Positions 32,616-42,866 of a stretch of DNA of 64,000 nt are shown piece after piece (positions within the stretch are counted from its first letter, which is position 1; the number at the start of each line of letters is the position of its first letter). The position numbers and the translations under genes are program-made. This stretch comes from Septoria linicola (taxonomy: Eukaryota > Ascomycota > Dothideomycetes > Mycosphaerellales > Mycosphaerellaceae), in contig CP099418.1 of the NCBI GenBank assembly GCA_024114885.1, positions 2,480,001 through 2,544,000 of the forward strand. The letters are read 5' to 3'. Under the pieces are notes generated by a model. It made no database searches, had not been told where the DNA came from, and saw only the letters and a program-made list of their open reading frames with translations.

Positions 32616-35600
32616 ATGACTGAAGTCATCGATCCCTGCAGCAGCCGCGATGAAGATGAAGGCTCACCCCAGCGGCCCCTTGCACCCACCAGACATCAGA
32701 CGCAAAGCTCTTCACAACGTCCATTGCCACTAGCAGCGGGTACGCTGACTGACAGAATACGTTCTTCTGGACCGCCGCCAGTACCTTTCCGAGCCTCCGA
32801 TCTCAAAAGTAGCCCTACAAAACTCGGTCTTGACACTGGCAAGCTGTCAGAGGGTGGCCAGAGCTCAAGCAGAAGCCTCTCGACGAGCAAAGGCCCTCCT
32901 TCTGGACCTGTACCGTCACTAAATTCGGCAGAAGGAGCACCGAAAAAGGCTTCCACTCCTCGGAATGACTCCGAGCAACGGCCACCATCTGAAGGTACCA
33001 GACCACCTTCCGAAGTCGCACGTCGCGGTGGACTTAGTGTGACAGGCTTTAGAAAGCCACAACTCCTGTCGTCCGATGCGACATCACCAAGCATACCGGT
33101 CTCCGTTCCGGAGAGGGGTCAGAAGCGAGCCCACAATGACAAGGTTCCATTGAGCTTCTATATTCCGCTGAAGAAACGAAAGGAAGCGCGGTCTACGCAT
33201 CCACTAGCTAGCGCTCCATCGAGTAAGGCGAGATATGGTCGGCCGGCGGCCACTTTGCCAAGCGCTGGCACCAAAAGGTCTAGTGCGATAGACTTGACAC
33301 TAGACGAGGACGAAGATGTGAACGCAGCTACGTCAAGTGACCGTCGTGTCGACCGGAGCCATACCACAGCATTCCAATCCCCTAAGGCAACTTTGTCGCC
33401 AGCGAGACCTAGTGACAAGCTGGACCAAGCAAGGCCCCGTACACAGCCATCTCGTCCCCCTGCAGCCTCGAGAAGTCCGAGGAATGTGTCGTACGGGCAT
33501 CGAAGCCCGCAACCTCCTTCAGCGTCGCCATCGGTAGCGTCATCAGCAAGGCTCTCATGTGGTGCATCTGTCCGACGTGGCACCGAAGGTCAGCACCCGT
33601 TGACGAGAAAATCTCCTGGTTCTCTCCTTGGGGTCCAAAGCGGAACGACGCCAACGGAAGTACGAGCCACTATCACAGGCGTTCTGCCAAGGCCACGGAG
33701 CTCTGTCAGGCCCAGCGATAGTCGCTCTCTGCGACGGTCGACTATTCCAGAAAGCCCGCCTCTGTCTCCATCTCCGACACGGGAGACACAATCCTCGTCC
33801 AATCCTTCGAAAGACAGCACTGGTTTTCCTTCGTCCCGGCCGGCGGCCCATATGCAAGCAAGCCATCCGGGATCAACAGCACATCAGCTCACAAGTTCTG
33901 GAGATAGCATCCGCCACGTGCAGCCTCCAGCGATCGGAAATGATGTCGACCATCGCGAGATGAACGCATTCACACAGCCACAGACTGTGCATTACACAAA
34001 CAGAGAGGCAGGCCAGGACAGCACTTCCGAGTCCATGAGCTCGAATGCACTTCCACCAAGCAGACCACCTTCTCATCTCGAGAGGCAAGAGCAGGATGTA
34101 TGTCCTCTCCCAACAAGCTCGCACAAGCCGAGCCAAGGCGATAGCACGAGTAACGATCTTGTGGCGCTTTTACAGGCGGATGCTAAGCAACACTCAAATC
34201 GAGTCAAGCCGACTGCATCGCATTTGCCCAGGCCCGACATGCCGCCGCCATGCGCCTTGCCTGCCACTCTCTCAAGTCTGCCAGGCGCACCTGACTCGCT
34301 GAAACGGACTGCGCCCACTCCAATTGCCTCGAAGAGCTGCGACTCCGAATTCCACAGATCGACGCAAACTGGGCCTCCCGATACACGATCAGCGAGCCCA
34401 TTGAGCACCCGTAACATAGAAAGACTTGTTGGCCAGTACGTTGAGGAAATGCGAAACGATAACGAGCACTGGACCAGAGTAGAATTACAACGAGCTCGGA
34501 CGCGAGGCAACCAACGCTGCAAGACCACGACATCTTCTAGGGCTACCTCAGTATTCAGCAACTTGACACCCGTGGTCTTGGCACCATCATCGAGCAAGGG
34601 TATCGTGCCCGCCGGTTGTGCTAGATTCACTTCCGAGCTGCATCCTGTAGCTTCCAAATCAGCAAAGAGCTCCTGGCATGCGACATGCACAACCTATAAT
34701 ACCAGTGAGACAGTCGAGGTTCCTCGTTATTCTCACTACGTTAGCATCAGTCAAAACCTGCTTGCGAACAATGTGACCAGCCTACAGCACTGGCCATACT
34801 TTGGGGACGACTTTGATATCAGCAAGGCGTATGCTCTGAACAAAGAGTACTATATTGACGTCGATGGCCGTGAGAGAAAGCTGCTGCGACTTGGGCAGGC
34901 GGAGAGCTTTGCGGTCTATGCAGATGATCTACTAACTAGCGCTGGGGTGAACTGGTCTGATGTCTTGCGATTCATGCTTGACTTGAAGCCTGACGTTGGT
35001 GTCAGTCCCGATGCAATCAAATCTATGCGAGATCGAGAGAAGTTTATCTCCGAGGACTTCATTAGGGATGGAGGACGATGGGGTGAGGTTCTTGCAAAGC
35101 TACCTGCAGCCCAGCCTGAGCGTGTTGGGAGGGCAGCTGTAATATGCGATCATTTCCAGCGAATTGCCAAGTTCCCATTCTGGCATGTGGTGCGGAGATC
35201 AAGCTACACGAAGACGCTTGTCGCACACATAGCTGGCGTCACTGATAACGAGAGATTAACGTGCAGGATCTGCATGCGGTTCAGTTGCCCGCACCATGGG
35301 GAGATTAGGGACCATCCAGATCGCAGCAAAGAGTCTAGCGATGCAGAAAATGAGACAGTGGAGACCGACATCATTTTGCCGCAGGTCGTCAACTTCCGAA
35401 CTAGAGTGATGATCCCAGAGACGGTGGACAGCGAGCCAGTGGCCACTGACAAGAGGCGCACGCTAGACTACTGGGAAAAAGGGCCATTTGGGAATTTGAA
35501 GTGGAAAGCCGATGAACGTGGCCCGTTCTATCCTTGCCATCACCCTGGAATCTCCTGCTCTGATGCACGATGCTCTTGCTTCGACGCACGAATCGCCTGC

Positions 35601-36665
35601 GAGAAGACCTGTAGTTGTGGGCCTGGATGCAAGCGAAAATGGAAGGGCTGTCTGTGTCACAGCGGCAAGCGTCAAAAGGGAAAATCTGTGTGTTGGGATG
35701 ACGACCGCTGCGCTTGTTTCCAAAAGAGCCGTGAATGCGACCCGGACCTCTGTGGCGACTGCGGTGTGGCCGACATCCTGGATCCAGTGCACCGGCACGA
35801 TGATCGTGTTTTGACGAGTCGTTGTCGCATGGCTAGCATACAGCGAGGCGTTCCGAAGCACACGATTCTTGGCGACAGCGGAGTCCACGGCCTCGGTCTG
35901 TACGCGTGCGAAGACATTCGGCAAGACGAATTCGTTGGCGAGTACAAAGGCGAGACAATCACCAAGGACGAGGCTGAGCGGAGAGGTGCCGTCTACGAGC
36001 ACCAAAAGCTCAGTTACTTGTTCACTCTCAACTCCTATCAAGAGATCGACAGTACTTACTTTGGCAACAAAGTGCGGTTCATCAATCATGTTGACGGCTC
36101 GAAGTCCAACTTGAAGCCACTCATCATCATGGTCAACTCCGTTTTCCGCATTGGTATGTACGCGAAGAAAAAGATCAGAGCAGGCGAGGAATTCTTCTTC
36201 GACTATGGACCATCATTCCCCAAGGATCAGTTGGGTGGTAAAGCTGTGAAGCCTGCGAAGTTCTCAAAATCTGCACCGCATGTGAGGAATGCCGGTCATG
36301 TTCGGGACGACTTCTACGACATAGACATCTCTCGCGATCAGCTTGGCAACCTGCGGGCTACAAAAGCAGTGGGTTTGAGCAGTAGCGACGATGACCAAGA
36401 AACTCGACGGGAAACCGAACGCAAGGCCCCGTCTAAGAAGCGAGGTGGTGCTCGTTCAGGTGCTGGTCGGCCACGAAAACCCAGACATCATGTGGAGGAA
36501 AACCGCGCTGCACAGCAGCCACCTACAGAAGACAACTTGGATCACATGGACGCTCAGCAACGCCTCTCAATGTATAATGTGCTTGAGGGTAGTGCAGACG
36601 ACGAAGATTTCGAGCCTGAAGAGGACTCTATGAGTGAGGTGGACATAGAGAGCGAGTCTGATTGA
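32616..36665 (+). CDS. Histone H3K27 methyltransferase, Kmt6/EZH2-type (CXC + SET)
   Basis: A single uninterrupted frame of 1349 codons. Residues 1-650 are Ser/Pro/Arg-rich and disordered. A folded region at about 690-930 includes WPYFGDDFDISKAYALNKEYY and a CRICMRFSCPHHG knuckle, which corresponds to the pre-CXC zinc region of EZH2-type enzymes. The CXC domain (about 970-1055) is cysteine-dense: CHHPGISCSDARCSCFD, CEKTCSCGPGCKRKWKGC, CACFQKSRECDPDLCGDCG. The SET domain runs from KHTILGDSGVHGLGLYACEDI (about 1080) through VRFINHVDG to EEFFFDYG (about 1195). An acidic, basic-patch tail follows. In fungi this is the catalytic subunit of PRC2, depositing H3K27me3 in facultative heterochromatin. 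The loop after the Asn-His pair differs from animal EZH2. Confidence 0.92.
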   Translation: MTEVIDPCSSRDEDEGSPQRPLAPTRHQTQSSSQRPLPLAAGTLTDRIRSSGPPPVPFRASDLKSSPTKLGLDTGKLSEGGQSSSRSLSTSKGPPSGPVPSLNSAEGAPKKASTPRNDSEQRPPSEGTRPPSEVARRGGLSVTGFRKPQLLSSDATSPSIPVSVPERGQKRAHNDKVPLSFYIPLKKRKEARSTHPLASAPSSKARYGRPAATLPSAGTKRSSAIDLTLDEDEDVNAATSSDRRVDRSHTTAFQSPKATLSPARPSDKLDQARPRTQPSRPPAASRSPRNVSYGHRSPQPPSASPSVASSARLSCGASVRRGTEGQHPLTRKSPGSLLGVQSGTTPTEVRATITGVLPRPRSSVRPSDSRSLRRSTIPESPPLSPSPTRETQSSSNPSKDSTGFPSSRPAAHMQASHPGSTAHQLTSSGDSIRHVQPPAIGNDVDHREMNAFTQPQTVHYTNREAGQDSTSESMSSNALPPSRPPSHLERQEQDVCPLPTSSHKPSQGDSTSNDLVALLQADAKQHSNRVKPTASHLPRPDMPPPCALPATLSSLPGAPDSLKRTAPTPIASKSCDSEFHRSTQTGPPDTRSASPLSTRNIERLVGQYVEEMRNDNEHWTRVELQRARTRGNQRCKTTTSSRATSVFSNLTPVVLAPSSSKGIVPAGCARFTSELHPVASKSAKSSWHATCTTYNTSETVEVPRYSHYVSISQNLLANNVTSLQHWPYFGDDFDISKAYALNKEYYIDVDGRERKLLRLGQAESFAVYADDLLTSAGVNWSDVLRFMLDLKPDVGVSPDAIKSMRDREKFISEDFIRDGGRWGEVLAKLPAAQPERVGRAAVICDHFQRIAKFPFWHVVRRSSYTKTLVAHIAGVTDNERLTCRICMRFSCPHHGEIRDHPDRSKESSDAENETVETDIILPQVVNFRTRVMIPETVDSEPVATDKRRTLDYWEKGPFGNLKWKADERGPFYPCHHPGISCSDARCSCFDARIACEKTCSCGPGCKRKWKGCLCHSGKRQKGKSVCWDDDRCACFQKSRECDPDLCGDCGVADILDPVHRHDDRVLTSRCRMASIQRGVPKHTILGDSGVHGLGLYACEDIRQDEFVGEYKGETITKDEAERRGAVYEHQKLSYLFTLNSYQEIDSTYFGNKVRFINHVDGSKSNLKPLIIMVNSVFRIGMYAKKKIRAGEEFFFDYGPSFPKDQLGGKAVKPAKFSKSAPHVRNAGHVRDDFYDIDISRDQLGNLRATKAVGLSSSDDDQETRRETERKAPSKKRGGARSGAGRPRKPRHHVEENRAAQQPPTEDNLDHMDAQQRLSMYNVLEGSADDEDFEPEEDSMSEVDIESESD

Positions 36666-37044
36666 GCACCGCCGAGAAGTGTAGAGTCGACAAACAAATT
36701 TGTGATATGCGGGCTTTCACGGCAGCTCCGCCTTTCTCTGTGTCGCTGTATTAATCAGCAGCGCGCGCGGCAGCGCAGTATCGAAACTTTTAGTGGAGCT
36801 GTGCACGGTGCATGGAAGCTGACTTGTAATGCCAATGTTTACGACAATCCCAACAATTGTTTGACGAAGCCTCGCTGGAAAATACACTTTGATGGCCATG
36901 CCGAGTTTCCTGCCCAATTCAAAGGGTCTTGCCCGGATTTGCTTCCTCTCATGAGTCTTACACAAACTGCTCCTTCTTGGAAGAGGTACTAGAGAACACT
37001 TTCAACGGAATTGTATTTGCTATGACTAAAGCCACGCCTTGTGT
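36666..37044. other. Convergent intergenic region, Kmt6-like / Ric1
   Basis: About 380 bp between two facing stops; presumed 3' UTRs. No gene was seen. Confidence 0.4.
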
Positions 37045-40000
37045 CTATGCTCGCTCGGCAACACCTTCCTCAAAGCGCTGACTCATTGAGAAGTAGTCAG
37101 CCGGTCCTCTCGGATGGCCGTTGCCACGAGAAGTAGCGTGAGTACTACCAGCAGCACCCTTACGGTCGTCCTTGAGGCCAGCTTCATTTAGCGCAGCAAC
37201 GAGCGTCTCGCCCGAGCTATCGATACCAACCAGGAATCGAGACACTTCCCGACAGAGCTCCCAATCGTTGACTTGCGCAGCGCGCTGAAGGAGCTGCGCA
37301 AACTCCAAGACCTGGAAAGAATCCTGCTCAAAAGCGTGGAGCACGAGCAAGTAGCCGGCCGCAGTATTGAGCTTGCCCTGTTCCAGAGATTGTTCGAAAA
37401 GCTCAAGCGCCGGTGGGAGGTAAGAGAATAAAGTTTTCCAACTGCGCAGCTCTGTTTTGCGGGTGCAGTTACACACAACATCCAGGTAGGAATCAAAGGA
37501 GGATAGGAACGACAGTACAGTCGGGAGTAACGCCGTTTCTGGCGGGGATGGTGGGTTGTCAACCTCTGCGTCTAACACGTCATGCAGGAGCACTTCCAGC
37601 GCATGAGAGAAGTACGGCAGATGTTGGTAGGAACTCGATAAGTGGAGAGCAGCCGGGGAATTGAACTCGGTCAGATGGTAGCGAAGCAGTTGAGGGAGGA
37701 AGAGTTGCGTTCTGGGTGCATGCCTAAAAAAGCTGAAATTGACGTCTCTGCGCTGCACAATATCAGCTTCGATTCCAGAGACAATCCCCTTGCCGACAAC
37801 GGCCGACAGCGGTGAGAAGTCAAGCTGGATTGCGACAGCTGGTGGTAGATCTCGGCCCAACTCTGCAGGTGCTCGAGCCATGACATCTTGAATGTCTGAC
37901 CACACGTGAAATCCAGTGCCATCAAAGTACCATAACGAGTCCCGAAGACTGTGTCCGAGAGGATGATCCAGCGACAAGCCGTTGAGAGGAGGAGTCGACG
38001 CATCTGTCTCATCGCCCCTCAGCGATGTAACTGCTGATGGCAGATCTCGCAGCAAGATGAAGTATTCAACGTTGTGAGCAATGACACGCATGTCATATTT
38101 CAGCTCGCCGTATTCGTTCGTAGAAGGCTGCAAGAGGACTAACTTTCCATCAACCAGGAAGATGACAGACGCCGCGGCGACATCCTGGGATGGATCGCCG
38201 TGCTCAAGCTGTTCTTCTGGCAGAATCCAGCTGATGGTGCGGACACGTGGTGGTGCTCTGATGATACCATGAAAACCGATTTGTCCAACCTGAACGAGCT
38301 TGGGTGCATTGGCCGTCATCACGATGATGTAGTGCAATAGTGTGTTGTCGTAAGTGTACACGAGTAGGGAGTCTGCACCAGATACAGTCGTCGAGATAGC
38401 AGCAGAAGGAAGCTTTTCGACATGCTGTACATGAGAATAATCGAGCGCTTTCTCCCGTGAGTAGAGACGCACCTCGGATCGATTGTTGGCCTCCACGGCG
38501 ACAATGAGAATGTGATGATGCCAGCACATACCACCTCGCACTGTGAATTCCTGTTCGGCCTGGAGATCCTCGAACGTTCGCCATCGTCCACTCGCAACAC
38601 TGTAGTGAGCCAGACCTCGTCTCCCAGCCACAGCAACATACTTGCCATCTGACGACACGGCGGCCGATTTGAGCGGCCATTGGTGAACAAGGTATTGTGA
38701 GGGGATTTGCACGGTTTGCCAGAGAGATACCTCAGAGGGTAGAGAAGTCACATCTGAGACATCGTGACCTTTGTAGATGATGACGCTGTCAGTGGTGTAC
38801 GAAAGACCTCGTGATACATTGGCGGGGGTGAGGCAGCCAGTTGCTGCATTCCGGGCGATGTCGAGCATGTAGATGCGATTATCGGCAAGAGGTAGCAGTG
38901 CCAATTCGCAGCCGCCTCCTATCCAAAAGGCAGTCCTCGCACTATGAAGCCATCGCTCATCGTTGGCCTCCGACATGGACCGATCGATGCTGAATGTGTT
39001 GGCGCATGGCTTCCCATAGACAGTCCAGGTCGCCCAGCCCTGTTCGTATCCCGCAAAGAGGCAATAGCCATCAGGCGAATATACGAGACTTGTCAGTTTG
39101 CCTGTTGTACTGGGACCAACGGGCAGACGGATCTTATGTGACAGCGGGATGTTTCCCGTGTAATCCTTCACGATGTACACATCAATATGACCACTCGCAC
39201 AGCCAACAGCTATGAGAGAGAACCTGGCATTGATGGCGACCTTGGCTGCATCACTGTCCTTGGTCTCTGGCTCGCGGAAACAGAACCCCTGAAAGAGGCT
39301 CTTCGGATTTTCTGGGTCCACAGTACTCCCAAGACGCCTCTGAACAGCGTAAGCGCGACCGTCCGTCGTGATCCAGCAAGTCAGATTCATAGGCCGATCG
39401 TGCACAACCTCTGCCACAGCAGTCTTGCGTCCGATCCAGGCCATGCGGCTGACGAGCTCCGTGCTGGTCTGAGATGTTCCGCTTTCGGCGACCCATTTAA
39501 TGCATTGCAAGGCCGCTGGTTTCTGAGTCGCTACGACTAGCTCATCCTCCAAAGCCAATGCTCTGCTGATACCAGCATCAATCCTGATGACCATGCGGAA
39601 GCGAATGTTCACCTCTCGGATGCCTTCTCCTTCTCCTGCGGCCGCACCAGTCATGGCAGCGCTGGGCTTCCTCAGATTGCTGTATCCATCGGTGCTTTGC
39701 TTGCGATGATGTTTGCTCGACTCCGGAAGTGTGACTTGATACACGCGCGAATTGGCGTCGGTAGTTAGCGAGTAAGTGATCAGATGGCCCAGAGCAGTCT
39801 GCACGACCACCACCAGCGCATCTGGGCGCAAGAGGAGAGCTGTGCTCGGTCCATAAGATTTCAGGGATTGCGCCGAGCGCTGCACAGCCGCCAGAGCCAC
39901 GGTAGGTTTCGTCTGCCATACCACGAGCGATGACTGGGTCAGCGTGACAAAGACACTGCCTCCACGCGAGATTTTCGCATCAATGATCTCGCCGTCCAGA

Positions 40001-40221
40001 GACGGTGCTCGGGCAGTGGGAGCGGTGTCTTCGTCCGTACGCCCGCCAGTAGTATCATTCAGCACCGGCTCAGGCGGGATCTGTTCCTGGGAGGAGGAGG
40101 AGGCATTGCTGGGAGTGGAGGCGTCGTCTGTCAGGCCATCGTCGGAGTGCGTGATGTTCTGGAGCGGCAGACGGAGTGTGGACAGCGAGTAGATGTTGGG
40201 CGCACCATGCGGCCAATACAT
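37045..40221 (-). CDS. RIC1: Ric1-like subunit of the Ypt6/Rab6 GEF
   Basis: An intronless frame of 1058 residues from ATG 40221, which begins MYWPHGAPNIYSLST, the conserved Ric1 start; the same frame is open for another 29 codons upstream, but those residues lack conservation. The first 650 residues form a WD-like beta-propeller with motifs such as SLVYSPDGYCLFAGYEQGWATWTVYG and KSAAVSSDGKYVAVAGRRGLAHYSV. The RIC1 domain lies at about 780-950 (LPYFSHALEVLLHDVLDAEVDN, VVCNCTRKTELRSWKTLFSYLPPALELFEQSLEQGKLNTAAGYLLVLHAFE). Ric1 with Rgp1 activates Ypt6/Rab6 at the Golgi for endosome-to-Golgi recycling. Confidence 0.95.
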   Translation of the reverse strand: MYWPHGAPNIYSLSTLRLPLQNITHSDDGLTDDASTPSNASSSSQEQIPPEPVLNDTTGGRTDEDTAPTARAPSLDGEIIDAKISRGGSVFVTLTQSSLVVWQTKPTVALAAVQRSAQSLKSYGPSTALLLRPDALVVVVQTALGHLITYSLTTDANSRVYQVTLPESSKHHRKQSTDGYSNLRKPSAAMTGAAAGEGEGIREVNIRFRMVIRIDAGISRALALEDELVVATQKPAALQCIKWVAESGTSQTSTELVSRMAWIGRKTAVAEVVHDRPMNLTCWITTDGRAYAVQRRLGSTVDPENPKSLFQGFCFREPETKDSDAAKVAINARFSLIAVGCASGHIDVYIVKDYTGNIPLSHKIRLPVGPSTTGKLTSLVYSPDGYCLFAGYEQGWATWTVYGKPCANTFSIDRSMSEANDERWLHSARTAFWIGGGCELALLPLADNRIYMLDIARNAATGCLTPANVSRGLSYTTDSVIIYKGHDVSDVTSLPSEVSLWQTVQIPSQYLVHQWPLKSAAVSSDGKYVAVAGRRGLAHYSVASGRWRTFEDLQAEQEFTVRGGMCWHHHILIVAVEANNRSEVRLYSREKALDYSHVQHVEKLPSAAISTTVSGADSLLVYTYDNTLLHYIIVMTANAPKLVQVGQIGFHGIIRAPPRVRTISWILPEEQLEHGDPSQDVAAASVIFLVDGKLVLLQPSTNEYGELKYDMRVIAHNVEYFILLRDLPSAVTSLRGDETDASTPPLNGLSLDHPLGHSLRDSLWYFDGTGFHVWSDIQDVMARAPAELGRDLPPAVAIQLDFSPLSAVVGKGIVSGIEADIVQRRDVNFSFFRHAPRTQLFLPQLLRYHLTEFNSPAALHLSSSYQHLPYFSHALEVLLHDVLDAEVDNPPSPPETALLPTVLSFLSSFDSYLDVVCNCTRKTELRSWKTLFSYLPPALELFEQSLEQGKLNTAAGYLLVLHAFEQDSFQVLEFAQLLQRAAQVNDWELCREVSRFLVGIDSSGETLVAALNEAGLKDDRKGAAGSTHATSRGNGHPRGPADYFSMSQRFEEGVAERA

Positions 40222-40676
40222 AGCAAGGCAGGTCCAGTGCCAGTCCAGTCCAGTTGAGTCCAGCGCTCGGAGTATTGGGAGTGCAGTGTGAGCAGAGATG
40301 CGGATCAAGGGTCAGGGCGGTCGTCGTCGTGGTGCGAGGTGCATCCTCATCGTCTCGTGTGCTGTTGCTGTTGCTGCTGCATCTGCGCTCACTCGCTACT
40401 TCCCCGTCTGTCTAGGATTCGGCGCGTCACTCTCTGTCTCCCGTCACGCTCAACAACCAGAAGCAACGGGAAAGAAGGGAGGAGTGAAGGAAGGAACGTG
40501 AGTCGGGGATCTGCTCTCTTCGGGCCGCGACCCGCGTTCAGCCTCCTCAAGTTCTGGAACAACACACCTCTCGCCTATTCACATACAAAACGCACGTGCT
40601 TGAAGGCGGCCTGCCTTGAACGCAATTCCAAGCTGCCGACATACTGCGATCCACATCTGTACACGCCCACGCCGCC
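40222..40676. promoter_or_regulatory. Divergent promoter, Ric1 / CK2 beta
   Basis: About 455 bp between diverging starts. A GT/GCT-rich patch occurs near 40355-40390. No specific motif is claimed. Confidence 0.45.
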
Positions 40677-41842
40677 ATGGACGACTTTCAAAGCGATACA
40701 GACAGTGACTACACAAGTTATTGGCGAGATTGGGTAAGTGCTTCCTTGGACTGACTATGCGCCTACCCTCAACATACCTTGCCCGTCATCGTGATCATCG
40801 TGCTCCGGATTGTATGCATACACACAACAGCATTTTCTACGGAGACGCGAATGGCTTACGGCGAGAACGGGAGCTGGTATTTTACCGCGTGGCCATTACC
40901 ACACATACAAGGAAGAAGACAACGATGTCGCCTCGTTGCAAATCCCTTTTTGCGGCGAGTACGAATACTCCAGAAGCTCCGATCACGAATATACATCATC
41001 GCACAAGCCACTGGCAGTCATTTGATGTCTTTTGACTAATCTCGAATCAGTTCATTTCTTCACGGGGCAATGAGTACTTTTGTGAAATCGACGAAGACTA
41101 TTTGACCGATCGCTTTAACCTCACGGGACTCAACACCGAAGTACAGTACTACCAGTATGCCTTGGACCTGGTGACGGATGTCTTTGACATGGAAGTCGAC
41201 GACGACATGCGAGAGCAGATCGAGAAAAGTGCTCGGCATTTGTACGGGCTAGTACACGCCCGATATATTGTCACAACAAGAGGCCTCGCGAAGATGGTAA
41301 AACCGCTCCATAAAGCACAACATCGAAGTTTTGCTGACGCTGACCCGTGATTACAGATGGAGAAGTTCAAACAAGGAGTCTTTGGCAAGTGTCCTCGTGT
41401 AATATGCGAGTCACAACATCTCCTGCCCATGGGTCAACACGATATCCCAAACACATCAAACGTCAAGCTCTATTGTGCAAAGTGTGAGGACATCTACAAC
41501 CCCAAATCGTCACGGCATAACAGTATAGATGGCGCATACTTTGGCACGTCATTTCATAACATTCTGTTCCAGGTGTACCCAGCGCTTCAGCCCCAAAAGA
41601 CGCAGCGAAGGTACGAGCCGAGGATATACGGCTTCCGAGTACATGCCAGCGCTGCACTCATGAGGTGGCAAGAAGAGCGCAGGGAGGAGATGAAAGATCG
41701 TTTACGCTCGAGGCAAATCGAGACTGGGTTTGAGGATGAAGATGAAGGTGACGAAGAGATCGATTCCGAAGACGATGAAATAGACGAGCAGGACGGTATT
41801 GATGATATGTTTGAGATGCAGCCAGCACAAGTCGTGCAATAG
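40677..41842 (+). CDS. Casein kinase 2 regulatory (beta) subunit
   Basis: Three exons (40677-40733, 41051-41296, 41357-41842) encode 262 residues. Splicing joins MDDFQSDTDSDYTSYWRDW to FISSRGNEYFCEIDEDYLTDRFNLTGL, the signature CK2-beta N-terminus. The dimerising zinc finger uses Cys113, Cys118, Cys141 and Cys144 (CPRVIC...YCAKC), and the GTSFHNILFQVYP segment that contacts CK2-alpha follows. An acidic tail (DEDEGDEEIDSEDDEID) extends beyond the animal protein. CK2 beta assembles the tetrameric holoenzyme and directs substrates in the nucleus and cytoplasm. The first intron (40734-41050, 317 nt) is by far the longest in the window; the second is 60 nt. Confidence 0.96.
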
Positions 41843-42866
41843 TGTGGAGAGCGGCAGAGAGTCATGAAAGGATACGATCTACGAGCTATGAGCTGAGCTG
41901 TGCATTCCAGCTCGCGGCACGCAGCCCTGGTCAAGGCAGAGAGGAAGACAGAGGCTTCGAGCCCGTTCAGCATTGGTAATAGAAGCAATAGGATTAGCAT
42001 CTAGGGTCCACAATACGACCTCCTTCTGCAACAAGCTGTACCGTTTCCTGCAAACTCTCACACTGCAGTACCACATATGGCTCTCGGCAGGCATCCAACC
42101 TACTAAGCTACTGTGCAAGGAACGGCGGAGGTTCTCAACATGAGATGTAGCACTCCTCCGCCATCTCCAAGCTAAAGCCAACGGCCATGCTGCTGTATGC
42201 ACAGACGCTTCTTGTTACGACTATCTCTCATACCCGAGTGGAAGTAATTTGTCGGTGGTTTGCGGACTCGACATTGTTGAGACTACTCTCGCATTGCCTA
42301 GCAGGCTGCGCCAACTCACTTCCTCACCACATATAGTCCTCATGTCAAGCCTTCCGCGACGCTGTACGAGCACGCTGACTCTGCCAATTCTCAAAGACAG
42401 GAGGCATGCGAGCTCCAGATACATCTTTCAATAGTCGCCATAGGGTTCGGTGGTAAAGAAGCAGCGACATGCACTGGAGAAACCAGGCAGCCACATCGCC
42501 CAATCAGGCTCCGGAGAATTGTGCCATCTTTGTGAGCGAACATGGCTTGAACGGTCCTCATTTGACTCAATGACATCCGATGTCCCGTGTGCGATGTTCA
42601 CCTGCGTATTCAATCCCTCTTCCTGTTCTCGTCGGCAACGCCTTCTATGCCTTTAAGCTGGGCTCAGCGCTTCCGCTCAAAATGGACAGGCGGTGGACCT
42701 GGCATCCGAAAGTCGACATTCGACCTCGATTGCATTCGTCGAGTTACACGAGACAGCAGCGGACTTGCTTCAGAAATTCTGATTGCCACACCGGAGTCGG
42801 TATTTGTGATAGATTCAAGGTCTATGCTGGCCTGCTTGTTAACAGCATGTCATGAATAAACGCACC
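41843..42866. other. Convergent intergenic region, CK2 beta / cytochrome b5-like
   Basis: About 1 kb between facing stops, long for a 3'-3' region. Only small overlapping frames (longest about 105 codons) with no recognisable content. A degenerate gene or a non-coding transcript cannot be excluded. Confidence 0.35.

Noticed and set aside
40734..41050. The CK2 beta first intron as a third member of the introner-like family
   Set aside because: Only very short matches (for example TGGCAGTC) to the shared 76-nt segment were found by eye, within chance.
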